In this document: positions 24,302-35,400 of the stretch, in pieces
Layout: every line of letters begins with the position of its first letter
Numbering within the stretch: the stretch's first letter is position 1
Assembly: GCA_011503125.2 (NCBI GenBank)
Contig: WWBZ02000016.1
Span: forward strand, 5,394,001 to 5,458,000
Origin: Botryosphaeria dothidea
Lineage: Eukaryota; Ascomycota; Dothideomycetes; Botryosphaeriales; Botryosphaeriaceae
Length of the DNA: 64,000 nucleotides
Direction of reading: 5' to 3'
The notes under the pieces: model-generated
Database searches by the model: none
Seen by the model: only the letters and a program-made list of their open reading frames with translations
Told to the model about the DNA's origin: nothing
Program-made: the position numbers and the translations under genes

Positions 24302-24449
24302 TGTTGGATATCACGTGTTTCAAGGTCTCCTTATATCACACCACATAGCTTAGCCACAATCACTCGTATAAGAGGCAAGCGGGTCACCCACCCTCTTCCT
24401 CTTCATGCCAATCATCAATGGATCATCGTTATTCATCAACAATACAACA
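24302..24449 (+). repeat. 3' LTR of copia-1
   Basis: 148 bp matching 19010-19157, followed by target duplication CAAAC and then the rest of gypsy-2 pol. Confidence 0.95.
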
Positions 24450-24861
24450 CAAACTAATACTACCTACATTACTGAAGGTCCACCTAGTCTTCTACACCTC
24501 GATGCTACGTCCGGCTGCCAATGACCCTCTAGAAGGTTAATCTCAACCACCACCTCCACCAGTGCTTGGTACAGAAGGCGATCCCGAAGCAGAGTGGGCA
24601 GTTATAGCAATAGTCGACTGCCGCCTAAACCGCCGCCGCGGCCGACATAAGTACTACGTTCACTGGAAAGGTTATCCACCTGATCAGTTTACCTAGGAGC
24701 CTGAAGAACATTTGATCAACGTACAGGACCTAGTCAAAGAATTCCATGAACGCTACCCCGAAGCTCACCACCCTAGTAAAGGATTCCCGCCGCTACGGAA
24801 GAAAGGATAGGAGGCTAGAGGACTATTGGCTTACAGGAGCTGCGCCTAAAGGAGGGGATAC

Positions 24862-25033
24862 TGTAACGCCTGAACGAAGAAGTGGTGTTGAGGCAGTGCA
24901 CGTGATGACGTGTAGGCAGCAGACGCGCCTGCACGCGGTGACGTCACGTACTTCGCAACTTTATAGCTCTCGCTTGTACGTAGACTCTCGCACTTTGTGC
25001 GACCTCTCTGTAGCAGCATCGAGTCTCATTACA
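24862..25033 (+). repeat. 3' LTR of gypsy-2
   Basis: 172 bp matching 13546-13717, preceded by the purine tract AAAGGAGGGGATA and followed by target duplication CTGAG. Confidence 0.95.
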
Positions 25034-25038
25034 CTGAG

Positions 25039-25786
25039 TGCCGTTAAACGAATGTCTTATATATAGTGGATTGAAATATGTCGAACTGTGGGTGGGCCTC
25101 AGGCCCTAAACTGTATGAGGTCAGAAGAAAGAACTGAATTTCTGACTGTGTACTTCTGCCTGTCCTTCTCAATAAAGTGTAACGAGCGGGCCTCTGCCTC
25201 TAAGGATCCAAACACCAAAGAGGGTAGAAACCTGTCGAAGGGTTTTCCTTGAGTGGGTATGTAATGAATAGACCTTCGAGGGGGTAGACGAGGTAACGGA
25301 GCCGGTAAAGGCAGTAGAGGTAAAGCAGATGCCGAAGCGCGAGAGGTGAATAACAAGGGACGAGTAATGGGTGACGAGAGACGAGGGACGAAGGACGAGT
25401 AACGAGTAACAACGGAGGCAAGCAAGGTCTAATCAAGGCGTAACAAGTTGTACGCGAGGAATACTCATTGCTAGACTAAAGAACTAACTACGAAGCAGAG
25501 GGGGCGAGGTTTATATATATAAAGAACCGGCAAATTACGAACATACCACTGCTTGGCGTAATAATTTCCCATCTACCACTGTTTTGAATACACTACCACA
25601 CACGTGACCTCGGTTCAATAAATTTCCAAAATGCCACTGTTTCTATCCCAGATGCCACCGTTTTATTAGTGGGCTTCGCGTCGCCCCCAGACATTCTCGG
25701 ACAGCAGACAAAAGCAGCTGTCGAACTTTTGAGGTCGGAGAAAAAAAATTAAATTCCGCCTGGCTCTCTAAGAGCCGATGAACGAA
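25039..25786. other. flank between gypsy-2 and LINE copy 2, no recognisable gene
   Basis: Not RIP-mutated. It contains a GACGAG/GGACGA-rich simple stretch (25358-25410), a TATATATATAAAG box near 25511 and an AATAAA near 25170. The apparent 108-codon minus-strand frame (25099-25425) is Leu/Pro/Arg-rich, overlaps this simple repeat and shows no family signature. The segment 25757-25801 repeats the sequence around the gypsy-2 target site. Confidence 0.45.
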
Positions 25787-25801
25787 TGTCTGTATATATA
25801 G

Positions 25802-28800
25802 ATAGATAAATTCATTTCTTCCCGATATAGCTCCCTTACGGGTCCATGCGGGGCTGGCTATCTATTATTATTTTATACGAGGGGGAAAACCTTTTCGCCT
25901 GGCAAAACCCCTCCTCTCTCTCTAGGCATGCTATCCTATACTAGTTCTATTTTTCCTTCTTACCGGTAGCGGCTGCTGTAGTAGCCCTATATTCACCTAC
26001 TAGACCTATCCCTTTAGTCCTTATCCTCGTAGTTGTCCGGGTTCTAGTGGTCCTGGTAGTCCTGGTGGTCCTCCTGGCTCCTCTTCCTGGTTACCCTCCT
26101 AGATTAGTTCTCTTGCTAGGCTGAATTGCTTAAGCAGCCCTAGGCGTAAGAACCAGTCTGTCGCTGCTTTGATCCCCTTCTTCGTTAAGAGGAGGGAATA
26201 GTAGTCCGTAGTTCCTGCCTTTTAGAGTATCTGTGCCCTATCCTATTGGAAGTCGGGGTAGAAGAGGAGGATATGCTTTGGGGTTTATCTATGCTAGCCG
26301 TATGGGTAGGCAGGGCTAAGGTGCCCTGGCACCTTGCGCCTGGAGAGAAAGTCCTCTAGTCTAATATGCTCTATACGTAGTAGAGTGGCGAGTGTGCTCT
26401 GTAGCTTAGATAGTTCGCTGTGGATTTATCTGATTTTCGGGTTCCACTGTGTACTTTAGGCTACTAGCTTGCCTTGCCTTCCTTAGCTAGTAAACTTTAT
26501 CTATCTCTCCTTCTACTTATTCCTATATACTATACGTAGTCTTATTCGCTCTAGGAGGCTCTGGTAGGTAGGGGGGTAGCAGTGAAAGAGGGAGTTTGCC
26601 TTTTTCCTAAGTAGGGATCTCCTAGCTGGGCTAGCGGCACCTCTAGCACTCAGAGTAGCCCTAGCTATCTATTTAATACTCTAGTAAGTTTCCTCTACTA
26701 CTACTGTAGCTGGGCTATCTCTAGCTCTAATAGTTTGGGCTAGTGCTAGTTCATCCAGGTGTAATGAGAGTGGGGGAATTCCCGTCTTATGCTCTAAGGT
26801 TTGTATACTGGTTAACTTATACGCTCCTGAGATAGTGCGTAGGCACTGGTTTTAGATCTTCTGTAGTGGCTGGATAGCTATTTTCCTCCACCCTGGGGTC
26901 CCCTCCGGGGTATACTATACTCTATAGCTATAAGTAAGGGCTGGCCTTACCACGGCCGTATAGATATAGCGGGCTTTAGTAAATAAGGCTCCCTAGGTGG
27001 ATGCTGCGAGTCGGGAGAGAGATATATACTATTTAATTGCCTTAGCTCCTGTTTCCCTAATATAGGGTCCCCATCTAAGCTTGTTATCTACGTGGATTCC
27101 TAGGATCTTTATCGTGGGCTCTAGGTGTCTAGCAAATCTAGGGATGCGGATATCTACTGCCATATTAAATCTCCTCGGCTTTCTTATAAAGTGGATAAGG
27201 TAGTACTTATCTGGCGAGAACGCTGACCCGTAGGTAGCTACCCAGTACTCGTAAACTTGGTGTGCTCCCTCTAGTATCCTATAGTTTTATTCTATAGATC
27301 TACTAAAGGCTAGGATATTAGTATCGTCGACGAATCTAAGGGGGAAGGTATTACCCCTACGTAGCTATATAAGTAGATTAGAGGCAAAGAATAGGTAGAG
27401 GATTAGGGATAGGGAGGATCCCTAGGGAATCCCGGTTAAGGTCTAGATTAGCGGGCTAGTAAAGTCCCTAAAAGATAGCTGAGTGGTCCGGTCCTATAGG
27501 AAGGAGTGCGTGAATCTTTCTACCTATTCGGGGAGCCTCGCCATCCTTATATTATAGAGGAGTCTCTTGTGGGATATATAATCGTATGCCCCTAAGATAT
27601 CTAGGCTAAGGACTAAGGCTACTAGCCTAGGATCTTGCGCCTAGATAGTATAGATCTGTTCCGTAAGTAGGTCGAGAGCTGCTACTGCTGACCTATTTCT
27701 CCTAGCTCCTATCTATATATCGGGAAGTAGTTTATAGGCTTTAGTCGCCTGGGAGATCCGATCTACTATAATCCTCTTAAGTAGCTTCCCTAGCGTATTA
27801 AGTAAAGTAATTAGTCTAAATAACTTAGCTTTAGTATAGTTATCCCTCTATAGTTTCCTTAGGACTACGGTAATAGAGCTTTTAAACTATCTAGGGTGGT
27901 ATCTAAGTGCGAGGCATCCCTAGAAGAGCCTAGTAAGTGGTCCGCTTAGTGTCTAAGCGCACTGCTTTAGGAACCTATTAATAATCTTATCTAGGCCTAG
28001 TACCTTATCCGGGGAAAGCTTCTTAATAGTATGGAGGACCTGCTCTTCGGTAACGCCTTAGGGGATCTCTACTAGCTCTAGGTATATACACCTATCTAGG
28101 TCTAAGAGGTCGGTGGCCCTGGGAGGGGGGAAGAACTAGTTAATAAGGATTTCTACCTTAGCCGGATTATCGTAGTATAGTTGTCTATCTGCTCCCTAGA
28201 GGGGTGGGAACTAGGGTAGGGCTAGTAGTTCTTATGCTTTTGTTCTTACCTACTTTAAGAGCTTCTAGAGTATAGATGGGTCTAAGGTAATCTTAGCTAC
28301 TATTCTACGCCATGCTTTTATTCTATTCCTTCTAATCTGCCTCTTCTTGCTATTAGTAATAGTTTAGTAAACTATCTAGTCCTCCTCCCTCCCTATAGCT
28401 GTCTACTTCCTTCTAGCTACTCTAGCCTAGTATACTAGATCCGAATACTCCTTTGTCTATTATATAGAGGCCTAGGGCGAGGGTCTCGCTACTAGAATAG
28501 TCTCCTAGATTATTCTTTAGATAGCCTCCTAGAGTAGTATAGTAAAGTAATCTAAGTCTGCTTTAGTATTAAGAGGGGCTGCTTTAAGGTGTTTAAGCTT
28601 TAATTAGAGTATATTATTAGTTCTCTTCTAGTCTGCTTTCTTCTACTAGGGCCTTAGGAGACGTAGTTCCGCGGGGGTAAGGGAAAAATCGAGTGTAGTT
28701 AGGATAGGTAGGTGGTTAGAGGATAATTTAAGCTTCTAACTAGCTCCGTAACTAAGAATCCTCTCCTCTAGCTACTATATAGTAAAGATAAGGTCTAGAG

Positions 28801-30937
28801 TACTCTCGTTACTACCCTCTCTCCTCGTAATAGTACCTCTTAGAAGGGCTAGATTAAGGTTAGCTATAGTAGCTATTTCGATAAGGTTATCTATAAGGGT
28901 ATAGTATCTTAGGGCGGTTATACCCCCCTAGATAGAATAGTAAAGATTAAAGTCTCCTAGGAGAATATACTCCCCTGGTTTTCTAAGAGCTTCTAGGAGA
29001 AGAGATAGAGTTTCTAGAGCCGTGCTAGTATAGGAGGCTAGTAGGGGATTATAGTAGTTATAGATATAGATTATACGTGTCTTAGTAGTAATAGATAGTA
29101 TAATAAGATCTAGTAAGTAGACTATTACTTGCTAGGAGTCGGGGGTAATAGCCTTGCTTATAAAGAAGTAGGTTCTTGCTACTTCCTTCTAAGGAAAAAC
29201 TATATAGTAGGTAGGGTGTCTTGCTATTATCTTGACCCTCGGGTTCCTCTAGGGCTCCTAGATAGCTAGGATATAGTAGATTCTTAGGTCGACCTCCTTA
29301 AAGAACGGAAGTATTACCCTATTCTTACTCTTATAGACGTTATACTATACGATAGAGAGAGAGCCTATATCTAATATTAACTTCCTTCTATTTCTAAGTT
29401 AGGCTACGAGGGAGTTATTAGTATAGGCTACGAGGAGGCGGGAGTTCTCGTAGGCTCTTCCCCTAAGGTATACTAGGAGCTATTAAGTCCGGTAAACCGC
29501 ATCTAGTTAGGAGGCGGGGGGCGGCTTAGGTCCCTTGGCCTACCTAGCCCTCTCTTAGTCGGCTTCTCTTCTCTAGGCCTCTTCCTTAGCCTAACCGTTA
29601 ACTAGTTAGTTTAGGGCTATATCTTAGCCGTAGGGGTGCCTCCTCTATATCTCTCTAGTACCGCTAGACGGGCCTTAGTAGCCTTAGCCTAACGGGCTCT
29701 ACGCGTTAGGTAGGAGTTACTCTAGGCCGTATACTCTTAGTTATAGTTTATATATTACGTCTTCTCTTTAGGGCACTCGTAGGTATTATATACCTCGGCG
29801 TACTAGCCGTATCTATTCTTCCTTCTATAGTAGATAGAGATATAGCTATAATTCTAGTACTTAAAGTACTAGGTTACTATAAAGGTTATACTATAGTACT
29901 CTACTATATAGAGAGTATAGTTACTAATAAGTTCTTTAGTAATAATCTAGTTAGCTGCCTTAGAGTCTATAGTACTAAGGATAATAGCTAAGTACGTCTT
30001 CCCCTCTAGGAGCTTCCTTTTTAGCTAGGCTAGCTTGCTAATACGTAGTCCTAGATATAGGGATAGGTTCTAATCCTAAAGGGTTTAGGCGGCCTAGGAG
30101 TCCTTAGTGTTAATATCTTTAAGGGGGACGTTATAGACTAGCACTAAGTAGAGCTGCTAGTTAGGACGGACTTCCCTACCTAGTCCTATAGTCTATTCCT
30201 AATCCTAGAGGAGGGCTACTCTAGTCTAAGCATTAGGTATAAAGAGCTTAACGTCTCTACTAGGGAGCTTCTTAGCCGCTAGTACTCTTTTATAAGCTAG
30301 GCTTTTCCCTACCTAGATCTTCTTAATAATAGCCTCGTTAGTAAGGTTAGTAACCTCCTATCTATTAGTCTTGTCCGGGAAGTATAGGGTAAGCTTAGTA
30401 GTAGTTAGGGGGGTAGGGGGCTTTAGGGCTGCTCGGGCTGCAATATTAGCCCAGCTAGGTACTGCGGGCGTGGGAGTAGTCTAGAGTTAGCTAACTACCT
30501 TCTGGACCTGCTAGACCTCCTTAAGGATATTCTTAAGGCCTAGCTCCTTGGTAGTCGCCTCCTAGCAGATAGTAATATGATCCTGGAAGATTATCTTAGT
30601 AATATCGAGAAAATTTTTTACCTGGCTGGAGAGGACTGAAGGGAGGCCAGCGGATGCTTGTAGGGCTTGGAGGAGGGTGTCTGCTGTTTTTGAGGCTCTT
30701 TTAACGTATTCTACGCTGTACTAAGTGTTCTGCGGTTTATTGGGGGTGCGCTATGGTTAGGTAGAGGTGGTCACTGGAGGAGGCTGTTCGCCCCTTCCTA
30801 CGGCTTCTACATCAACCACAACGCGGCTGCAGCTGCTCTAAGTAGTATTTCGAGTCTCGCTAGGCCTAGGAGAGTCCCTGGGGCCCTCTCCCGGCGCCGT
30901 AGCTTGGGGTCGATTTTTTGGCGTGGTCATGTTTTTT
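25802..30937 (-). mobile_element. Tad1-type LINE copy 2
   Basis: 5,136 bp on the minus strand, from the ORF1 ATG region (30929) to a 3' tail of TATCTATC repeats at 25802. It is flanked by a 15-bp target duplication, TGTCTGTATATATAG, at 25787-25801 and 30938-30952. It is moderately RIP-mutated and has no long open frame, but the protein can be read through stops. ORF1 has CCHC-type knuckles around 29750-29880, ending YNTYECP. The ORF2 reverse transcriptase catalytic FVDDTN lies at about 27318-27340, with the residues after it reading NILAF. A C-terminal segment near 26240-26340 resembles the end of fungal LINE RNase H regions. The Tad1 clade is inferred from architecture and host. Confidence 0.85.
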
Positions 30938-30952
30938 TGTCTGTATATATAG

Positions 30953-31471
30953 ATAGATAGATAGATAAATTCAATTTTAAGCTGATTTAGCTCCCCGAAG
31001 GGTCCATGCAGCTGTGGCTATCTGTAAGGGTATATAGAAGGGGAAACCGTGGCTACTTTCTTGGGATAGCCCGGGTAAAAACCTTCCCTATCTACAATGG
31101 TAGTATCCGCAGATACTCTATTTAGTATGGTTTTTCTATATACCGGTAGCGGTGTCTAAAGTAGGAAGAGTAGCTAAGAGGGAGGAACTGTAGAGAGAGG
31201 TGACTGTAAATCTTAAGACTAAGCCGTAAGAAGTCCCGGCTTACCTATTTATAAGCGCTAGTAAAGCGCTCTTAAAATTTATTTTTAGAAGCGCCTAGCT
31301 GGCCCTTCTCCCCCTTGTTACCGCTAGAGAGAACGCGGGTACGTATGCTTTTATAGTGGGACGCACATGCCACGAGTAGGTAAGCGGTCTAAGATTCGAA
31401 CTTAGAACCTGTGCCACCCCAGAAAGGCCAGGTTACCGTGGAAGTGTACCCTACCAGTACACCACCCCGCC
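30953..31471 (-). mobile_element. tRNA-derived SINE, short subfamily
   Basis: 519 bp. The 5' head on the minus strand (31471 down to about 31385) folds like a tRNA: acceptor GCGG/CCGC, D-arm with A box TGGTGTACTGG, and a perfect T-arm CTAAG-TTCGAAT-CTTAG carrying the B box. A tRNA-unrelated body follows, and the 3' end (30953-31020) resembles the 3' end of the LINE (AGATAAATTCA, TAGCTCC, GGGTCCATGC, TGGCTATCT in the same order) with a TATC tail. It has 15-bp target duplications TGTCTGTATATATAG at 30938-30952 and 31472-31486. SINEs with LINE-like tails are moved by the partner LINE enzyme. Confidence 0.9.
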
Positions 31472-31486
31472 TGTCTGTATATATAG

Positions 31487-31689
31487 TTAATTATAGCATA
31501 GCCGAGGAAACAATAGATCCGAAGGAAAGTAGAATCCCGAGGTATAGGAGGAGGCCGAGGAAGGAATCAATGTAGTGTCTAAGGAAGCAATAACAGAATG
31601 GTAATGGGCATAGTGGTTGACAGCAGTTTTACATAAAGAGAGAGTCTATATTATGATGGTAGGACTTCTTGTTATCCGCGTCAGATTTA
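31487..31689. other. unassigned flank
   Basis: Non-RIP sequence continuing the pre-insertion target of the LINE and SINE. No gene seen. Confidence 0.4.
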
Positions 31690-32071
31690 GCGGGCCGCTA
31701 AACCCCAATGGCTCATAACGCGTCCAACGCGACTAAAGAGTGGACGCGTTCTGACGCGAATACCAAGCCTTCCTCCCACCCAACACCCAAAAAATACGAT
31801 AGTTAACGACGATGGCATCCTCCCGGAATTTGCCCGATACACTATTTATCGGATAGATATTCGCATCGATCGATGAAGCAAAAGAGTCGGTTCTTCACGT
31901 CATGGTGACCCAGAGGCTTTCGTTCAAAGTAGCCTCCAGCGACCGGACAAGATTCCACGCCATTTGCCGTTCGAGCGAGGAGACTGGATGCGAATTCTTC
32001 CTCCGGATCGCTTATATGAATCGATCCGATTAATTTGAGCTTCGGAAATTAGTCCCTCACACCTGCGATCT
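31690..32071 (+). pseudogene. MULE-type transposase N-terminus, truncated by copia-2
   Basis: From ATG 31812 a frame with one TAG (31854) runs into the copia-2 LTR. It encodes FASIDEAKESVLHVMVTQR, FKVASSDRTRFHAIC, GCEFFLRI and VPHTC. A hydrophobic/charged DEA.E.V start followed by a C...C...H-x-C zinc arrangement is the layout of the FAR1/WRKY-GCM1-like DNA-binding domain at the head of Mutator-like transposases. A TAG within it (32016) replaces a Gln. Upstream, the palindrome TAGCGGGCCGCTA and a 10-bp inverted repeat (AACGCGTCCA 31717-31726, TGGACGCGTT 31741-31750) may belong to the terminal inverted repeat. The catalytic part is missing. Confidence 0.55.
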
Positions 32072-32207
32072 TGTTGGAAATTGGGTTGAGTGGATCATGA
32101 GTTGGATTGATGGCATGTCCCCTGAGAGGGGTATGAGAGGGTGCCTGCTATATAGACTATTTGACGCTAAACCTAATTCGGAGCATTCTGAGACGATATT
32201 TCCAACA
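32072..32207 (-). repeat. 3' LTR of copia-2
   Basis: 136 bp with TGTTGGAAAT/ATTTCCAACA ends. It differs in sequence from the copia-1 LTR but abuts the same purine tract (AAGGGGGTG on the minus strand). Confidence 0.9.
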
Positions 32208-32488
32208 CACCCCCTTCGCGTGTTGCCGGATAAGGCAATACGCGACAAATCCATAGTGTTGAGTTCGTGAATTGCTTATAATAACAAATAAAACTGGGGA
32301 CGTTGTTGAAAAACGTGATTTGACGCTTGTCTGCGGCTTCGTAAGGAAATAGATAGTTGAACGGACGAGTTGAGTCATCCTTTGCTTAATCATATGACTT
32401 TTAGTGCCAAATCAAAAAAAAGTACTGGATGATAATGAGAGTCTTTGAATCAATTTGTTGAGTGTTAGTGAATCGAATTGATGAGTTT

Positions 32489-35400
32489 TTACTCCGGAAT
32501 CTCTTCCATGCCAAGTTGGTTGACAAAGATTCGGTGTTTTTGTTTTGGTAAAGCCTTGGTAAGTCCGTCAGCTATCATCTCTGCTGTCGGAGTCCACTTA
32601 AATTGGATGTTGCCCAGTTGAGTCTCCTGCCTTAGCCAATGATGATGAATATCGACATGGCGAAGCTTGGTTGATAGTTGTATTGTTCTCTTTCTCATGA
32701 GGCGCAAGGTTTGAGTGTTATCGCACTGGACTTCGATCTCATGTCCTGGATCGAACTGGATTGCTTGGAAAAGACGTTTCCACTAATACAATTGCCGTGA
32801 GGTTTCTGATAAGGCGAGTAGTTCAGCTTCGGTGGAGGAAGTTGTAACAGTTAGTTGTTTTATAGCTTTCCAATCCACAGGTGCGTTGAATAGCATAAAT
32901 AGTGAACCTTGATGACTTCTGCGAGTCTCGACATCGTTTACAAATGCTGTATTACTGCTTATTGTGAAAACGCTGCTCTCCTCCGTGTCGTTTCTATGAA
33001 TACAAATGGCTAACTTTCTAGTGTTGTTCAGATAGTTGAGGACTCTCCTAGCAAAGTGCGAGGTTCGTAAAGATGGATTTGCAAGATGCTCAGCTAGCTT
33101 TGCACAAGCAAATGCAATATCAGGCCTGGTGCTTGCTGCAATAAATTGCAATGATCCGACTTTGCTTTGGTAGTTATACACTTCTTGCGGAGTCGCATAG
33201 TCTTCGTGATTTGTGACCAAGTCCTCGTGATCAGGGAGAGGAGTTGCCGTCCTTGAGAGAGTCAGATTGTATTTGTTGGCAAGGCCAATGACGTATGACT
33301 CCTGAGAGAGCCAAATCTTGCGGTTTGGACGGTCTCGAATGATTCTGATGGCCAAAAACCATTGGATCTCTCCTATTGTCCTCATCTCGTAACGATTGGT
33401 GAGTTGAGCTTGCAATAAGGTTGCGTATTGTTCATTTTGCTTCTTGTAAGTAAGAATGACGTCGTCAACGAAGAAAAAGACAATACAGTGATCGTTTCGA
33501 TATAGACAAGGGGCATCTGGGATTGCTTGAAGTCCAATTTCTTCAAGAGAATTGCAAAAGTGTTGTTGCCACAACGCTGGTGATTGTTTAAGACCGTATA
33601 GGGCTTTAAGAAGTTGCAGAATGAGTCCCTTTTTGATATTCGTGCCTTTAGGAGGTTCGCAAAAGACATGCTCTTGCAAAGGAACGTGAGGGAAGGCATT
33701 AACTACGTCAAATTGACGAGTCTCAAGGTCAAAAGCTGCAATGATTGCGAGGATTGCACGGAAGATACGCATTGCAAGTGTTGCTGCGTATATGTCTTGA
33801 TGAGTTGTTTGCAAATCGCCGCGAACGCAGATGCGTGCCTTAAACTTGACGAGATAACCGTTCTTATCAAACTTATATTTGAAAACCCATGTCAGTGGAA
33901 TGATCTCTTTGTGTTGTTCACGGGCTTGTTGAGTTGGCACGAGCATCCACACCCCCTTTGCTTCACACTTTTTGAGCTCCTCTTGCAGTGCTTGTTCAAA
34001 TTAAGCTCGAAAAGGGTGAGTAATAAGATCCTTGTAGAATCGAGGTTTAGGAGGGAGGTTGTCTCTGTGCAGTTTGATCTTATTTGATTTGTTGAAGAGA
34101 CTGCTTATGAACGATGAGTAAAATATGTTCATTGAGCCAAAATTGGCATGAACAATTGCTGTATGTGTCTGGTGACGTGGTCTCCTTCTTGGTTGATCAA
34201 TGATTGCATGCGGATTGATGTCCGGATTGATGAGATGAGTATTAGGAGCTCTATTGCCTCTAGAGGCGGCTGGATAAGGTTCAGTATCGTATTATGCTTG
34301 CAAAAGACGTCCGAGCCGTCTTGGTTGTTGTGCACCCCCTGAGTTTTGGGTGTCTTCTTCGTCAGGCACTCGCATGTCCTGGACGGGTAAGTGAACCTCT
34401 TCTATTAAGGGTTAATTTGATTGAACTAAAGAGCTCTCAGGTATGTTTATTGGGCCTCTTATTATCGTTGTGGATGGCGAAGGAAGCTGTTGAATGCCCT
34501 GTTGCTCTTGAGTGGTTTGTTCTGAGGCTTCTCTGCATTGATCTTGTGATTGTTGAGGAAGAGATGGACTCTCCTCTTGATCCTCTGACTCAATTAAGTC
34601 CTCGGTGTCTGAGTTTGATAGTGTGATGCGTGGAACGATTAATTCTCGTTCTTCTTCTGCTTCATGAGGTTCCTGGATTTGTTCTGGGTCATTTGGTTGA
34701 TATTTGGATGTCTTATCGAAGGTAACATCACGTGAGCGAACAACCTTCTGCAAGGGCGGATACCAAATGCGGAAGATATTGCGTGAATCATAGCCAATCA
34801 AATAGCCAATGAGTGCACGCTCTTGCATCTTGTTCTTGTGCGGGATTTGCTTATTAAGGACGTAAGCCTTACAGCCATACACTCGAAGGTGTTGCACTGA
34901 TGGCTTAACCCTATGCACTGCCTCAAATGGTGTAGTGTAGTTCAGTGATTTAGTTGGTGTTCTGTTGCTGATATAGACAGCAGCCTTAACTGTTTCGGGC
35001 CACAGTCCTTCTGGAAGGTTTGCACTAACACGTAGTGCCCGAGCTTTGCTGATGATGATACCTCCTAAGCGTTCAGATAAGCCGTTTTGTGCAGGTGTGA
35101 ATGGTGATGAGGTCTCCCAGGTGATTCCTCGTTGTCGTAGTTGTTGTTTGAAGTCGTTTCCAAGTGCAGTTTCATTATCAGAGCGAAAGAAGGCTACTCT
35201 GCGCTTGAATCGTGCCGAGATTTGTTCAATGAGGCTGATTGCAATGGTTCCAGTCTCAGACTTGCTTGTATAAGGTTCTGAAAACCTCCACTTGGTTTGA
35301 TGGCACTCCAAATGGGTGATCCACTGGTTATGGTTGTATGCTTCCGCCATATGGATGAGATCAAAGGTGACTCGAAAGAAGGGTTGGTTTGATGATTCCT

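Larger units (their letters stand above)
19010..24449 (+). mobile_element. copia-1: Ty1/copia LTR retrotransposon nested in gypsy-2
   Basis: A full-length 5,440-bp element with 148-bp LTRs (TGTTGG...CAACA) and a perfect 5-bp target duplication CAAAC at 19005-19009 and 24450-24454. The domain order gag, protease, integrase, RT, RNase H in a single frame is diagnostic of Ty1/copia. About a dozen TAG/TAA codons at former Gln codons mean it is recently RIP-affected and inactive. Confidence 0.95.
15382..24873 (+). pseudogene. pol: gypsy-2 pol, broken and interrupted by copia-1
   Basis: Segments 15382-19009 and 24450-24873 share one frame. Protease: the DSG active site at 15496 reads Asp-Leu-Gly (TCA to TTA). 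Reverse transcriptase about 16200-16900 includes a 260-codon open stretch (15934-16716); its YVDD box at 16813 reads YVNN. RNase H about 17270-17640 keeps YDKELLAII and TDHKNLEYF. Integrase about 18020-18960: zinc finger with its second Cys position as Tyr (NYYTC), then MDFIVELP, LDRGTQF and IERMNQE as the D, D, E segments. After copia-1 the pol tail resumes and ends in a chromodomain (about 24580-24730; VHWKGYPPDQFT, EPEEHL). Copia-1 plus duplication is 5,445 bp, a multiple of three, so the frame label is kept across it. Confidence 0.9.
13546..25033 (+). mobile_element. gypsy-2: chromodomain Ty3/gypsy element carrying copia-1
   Basis: Bounded by two 172-bp LTRs (TGTAAC...ATTACA) with a perfect target duplication CTGAG at 13541-13545 and 25034-25038. 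Without the nested copia-1 (19010-24449 plus one 5-bp duplication) the element is about 6.04 kb. Gag and pol are complete but carry about 80 stop codons, most of them TAG/TAA, typical of moderate RIP. The C-terminal chromodomain places it among chromoviruses, in a family different from gypsy-1 and gypsy-3 by LTR and pol sequence. Confidence 0.95.

Noticed and set aside
25099..25425. 108-codon minus-strand frame, Leu/Pro/Arg-rich
   Set aside because: Overlaps a GACGAG-type simple repeat; biased composition, no domain, no splice or start support.
31385..31471. A possible functional tRNA gene on the minus strand
   Set aside because: It has A and B boxes and a good T-arm, but the anticodon arm is poor and the same head recurs at the 5' end of dispersed copies with target duplications, so it is a SINE head.
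33614..34087. 157-codon plus-strand frame
   Set aside because: Antisense shadow of the copia-2 reverse transcriptase region, which has clear motifs on the minus strand.
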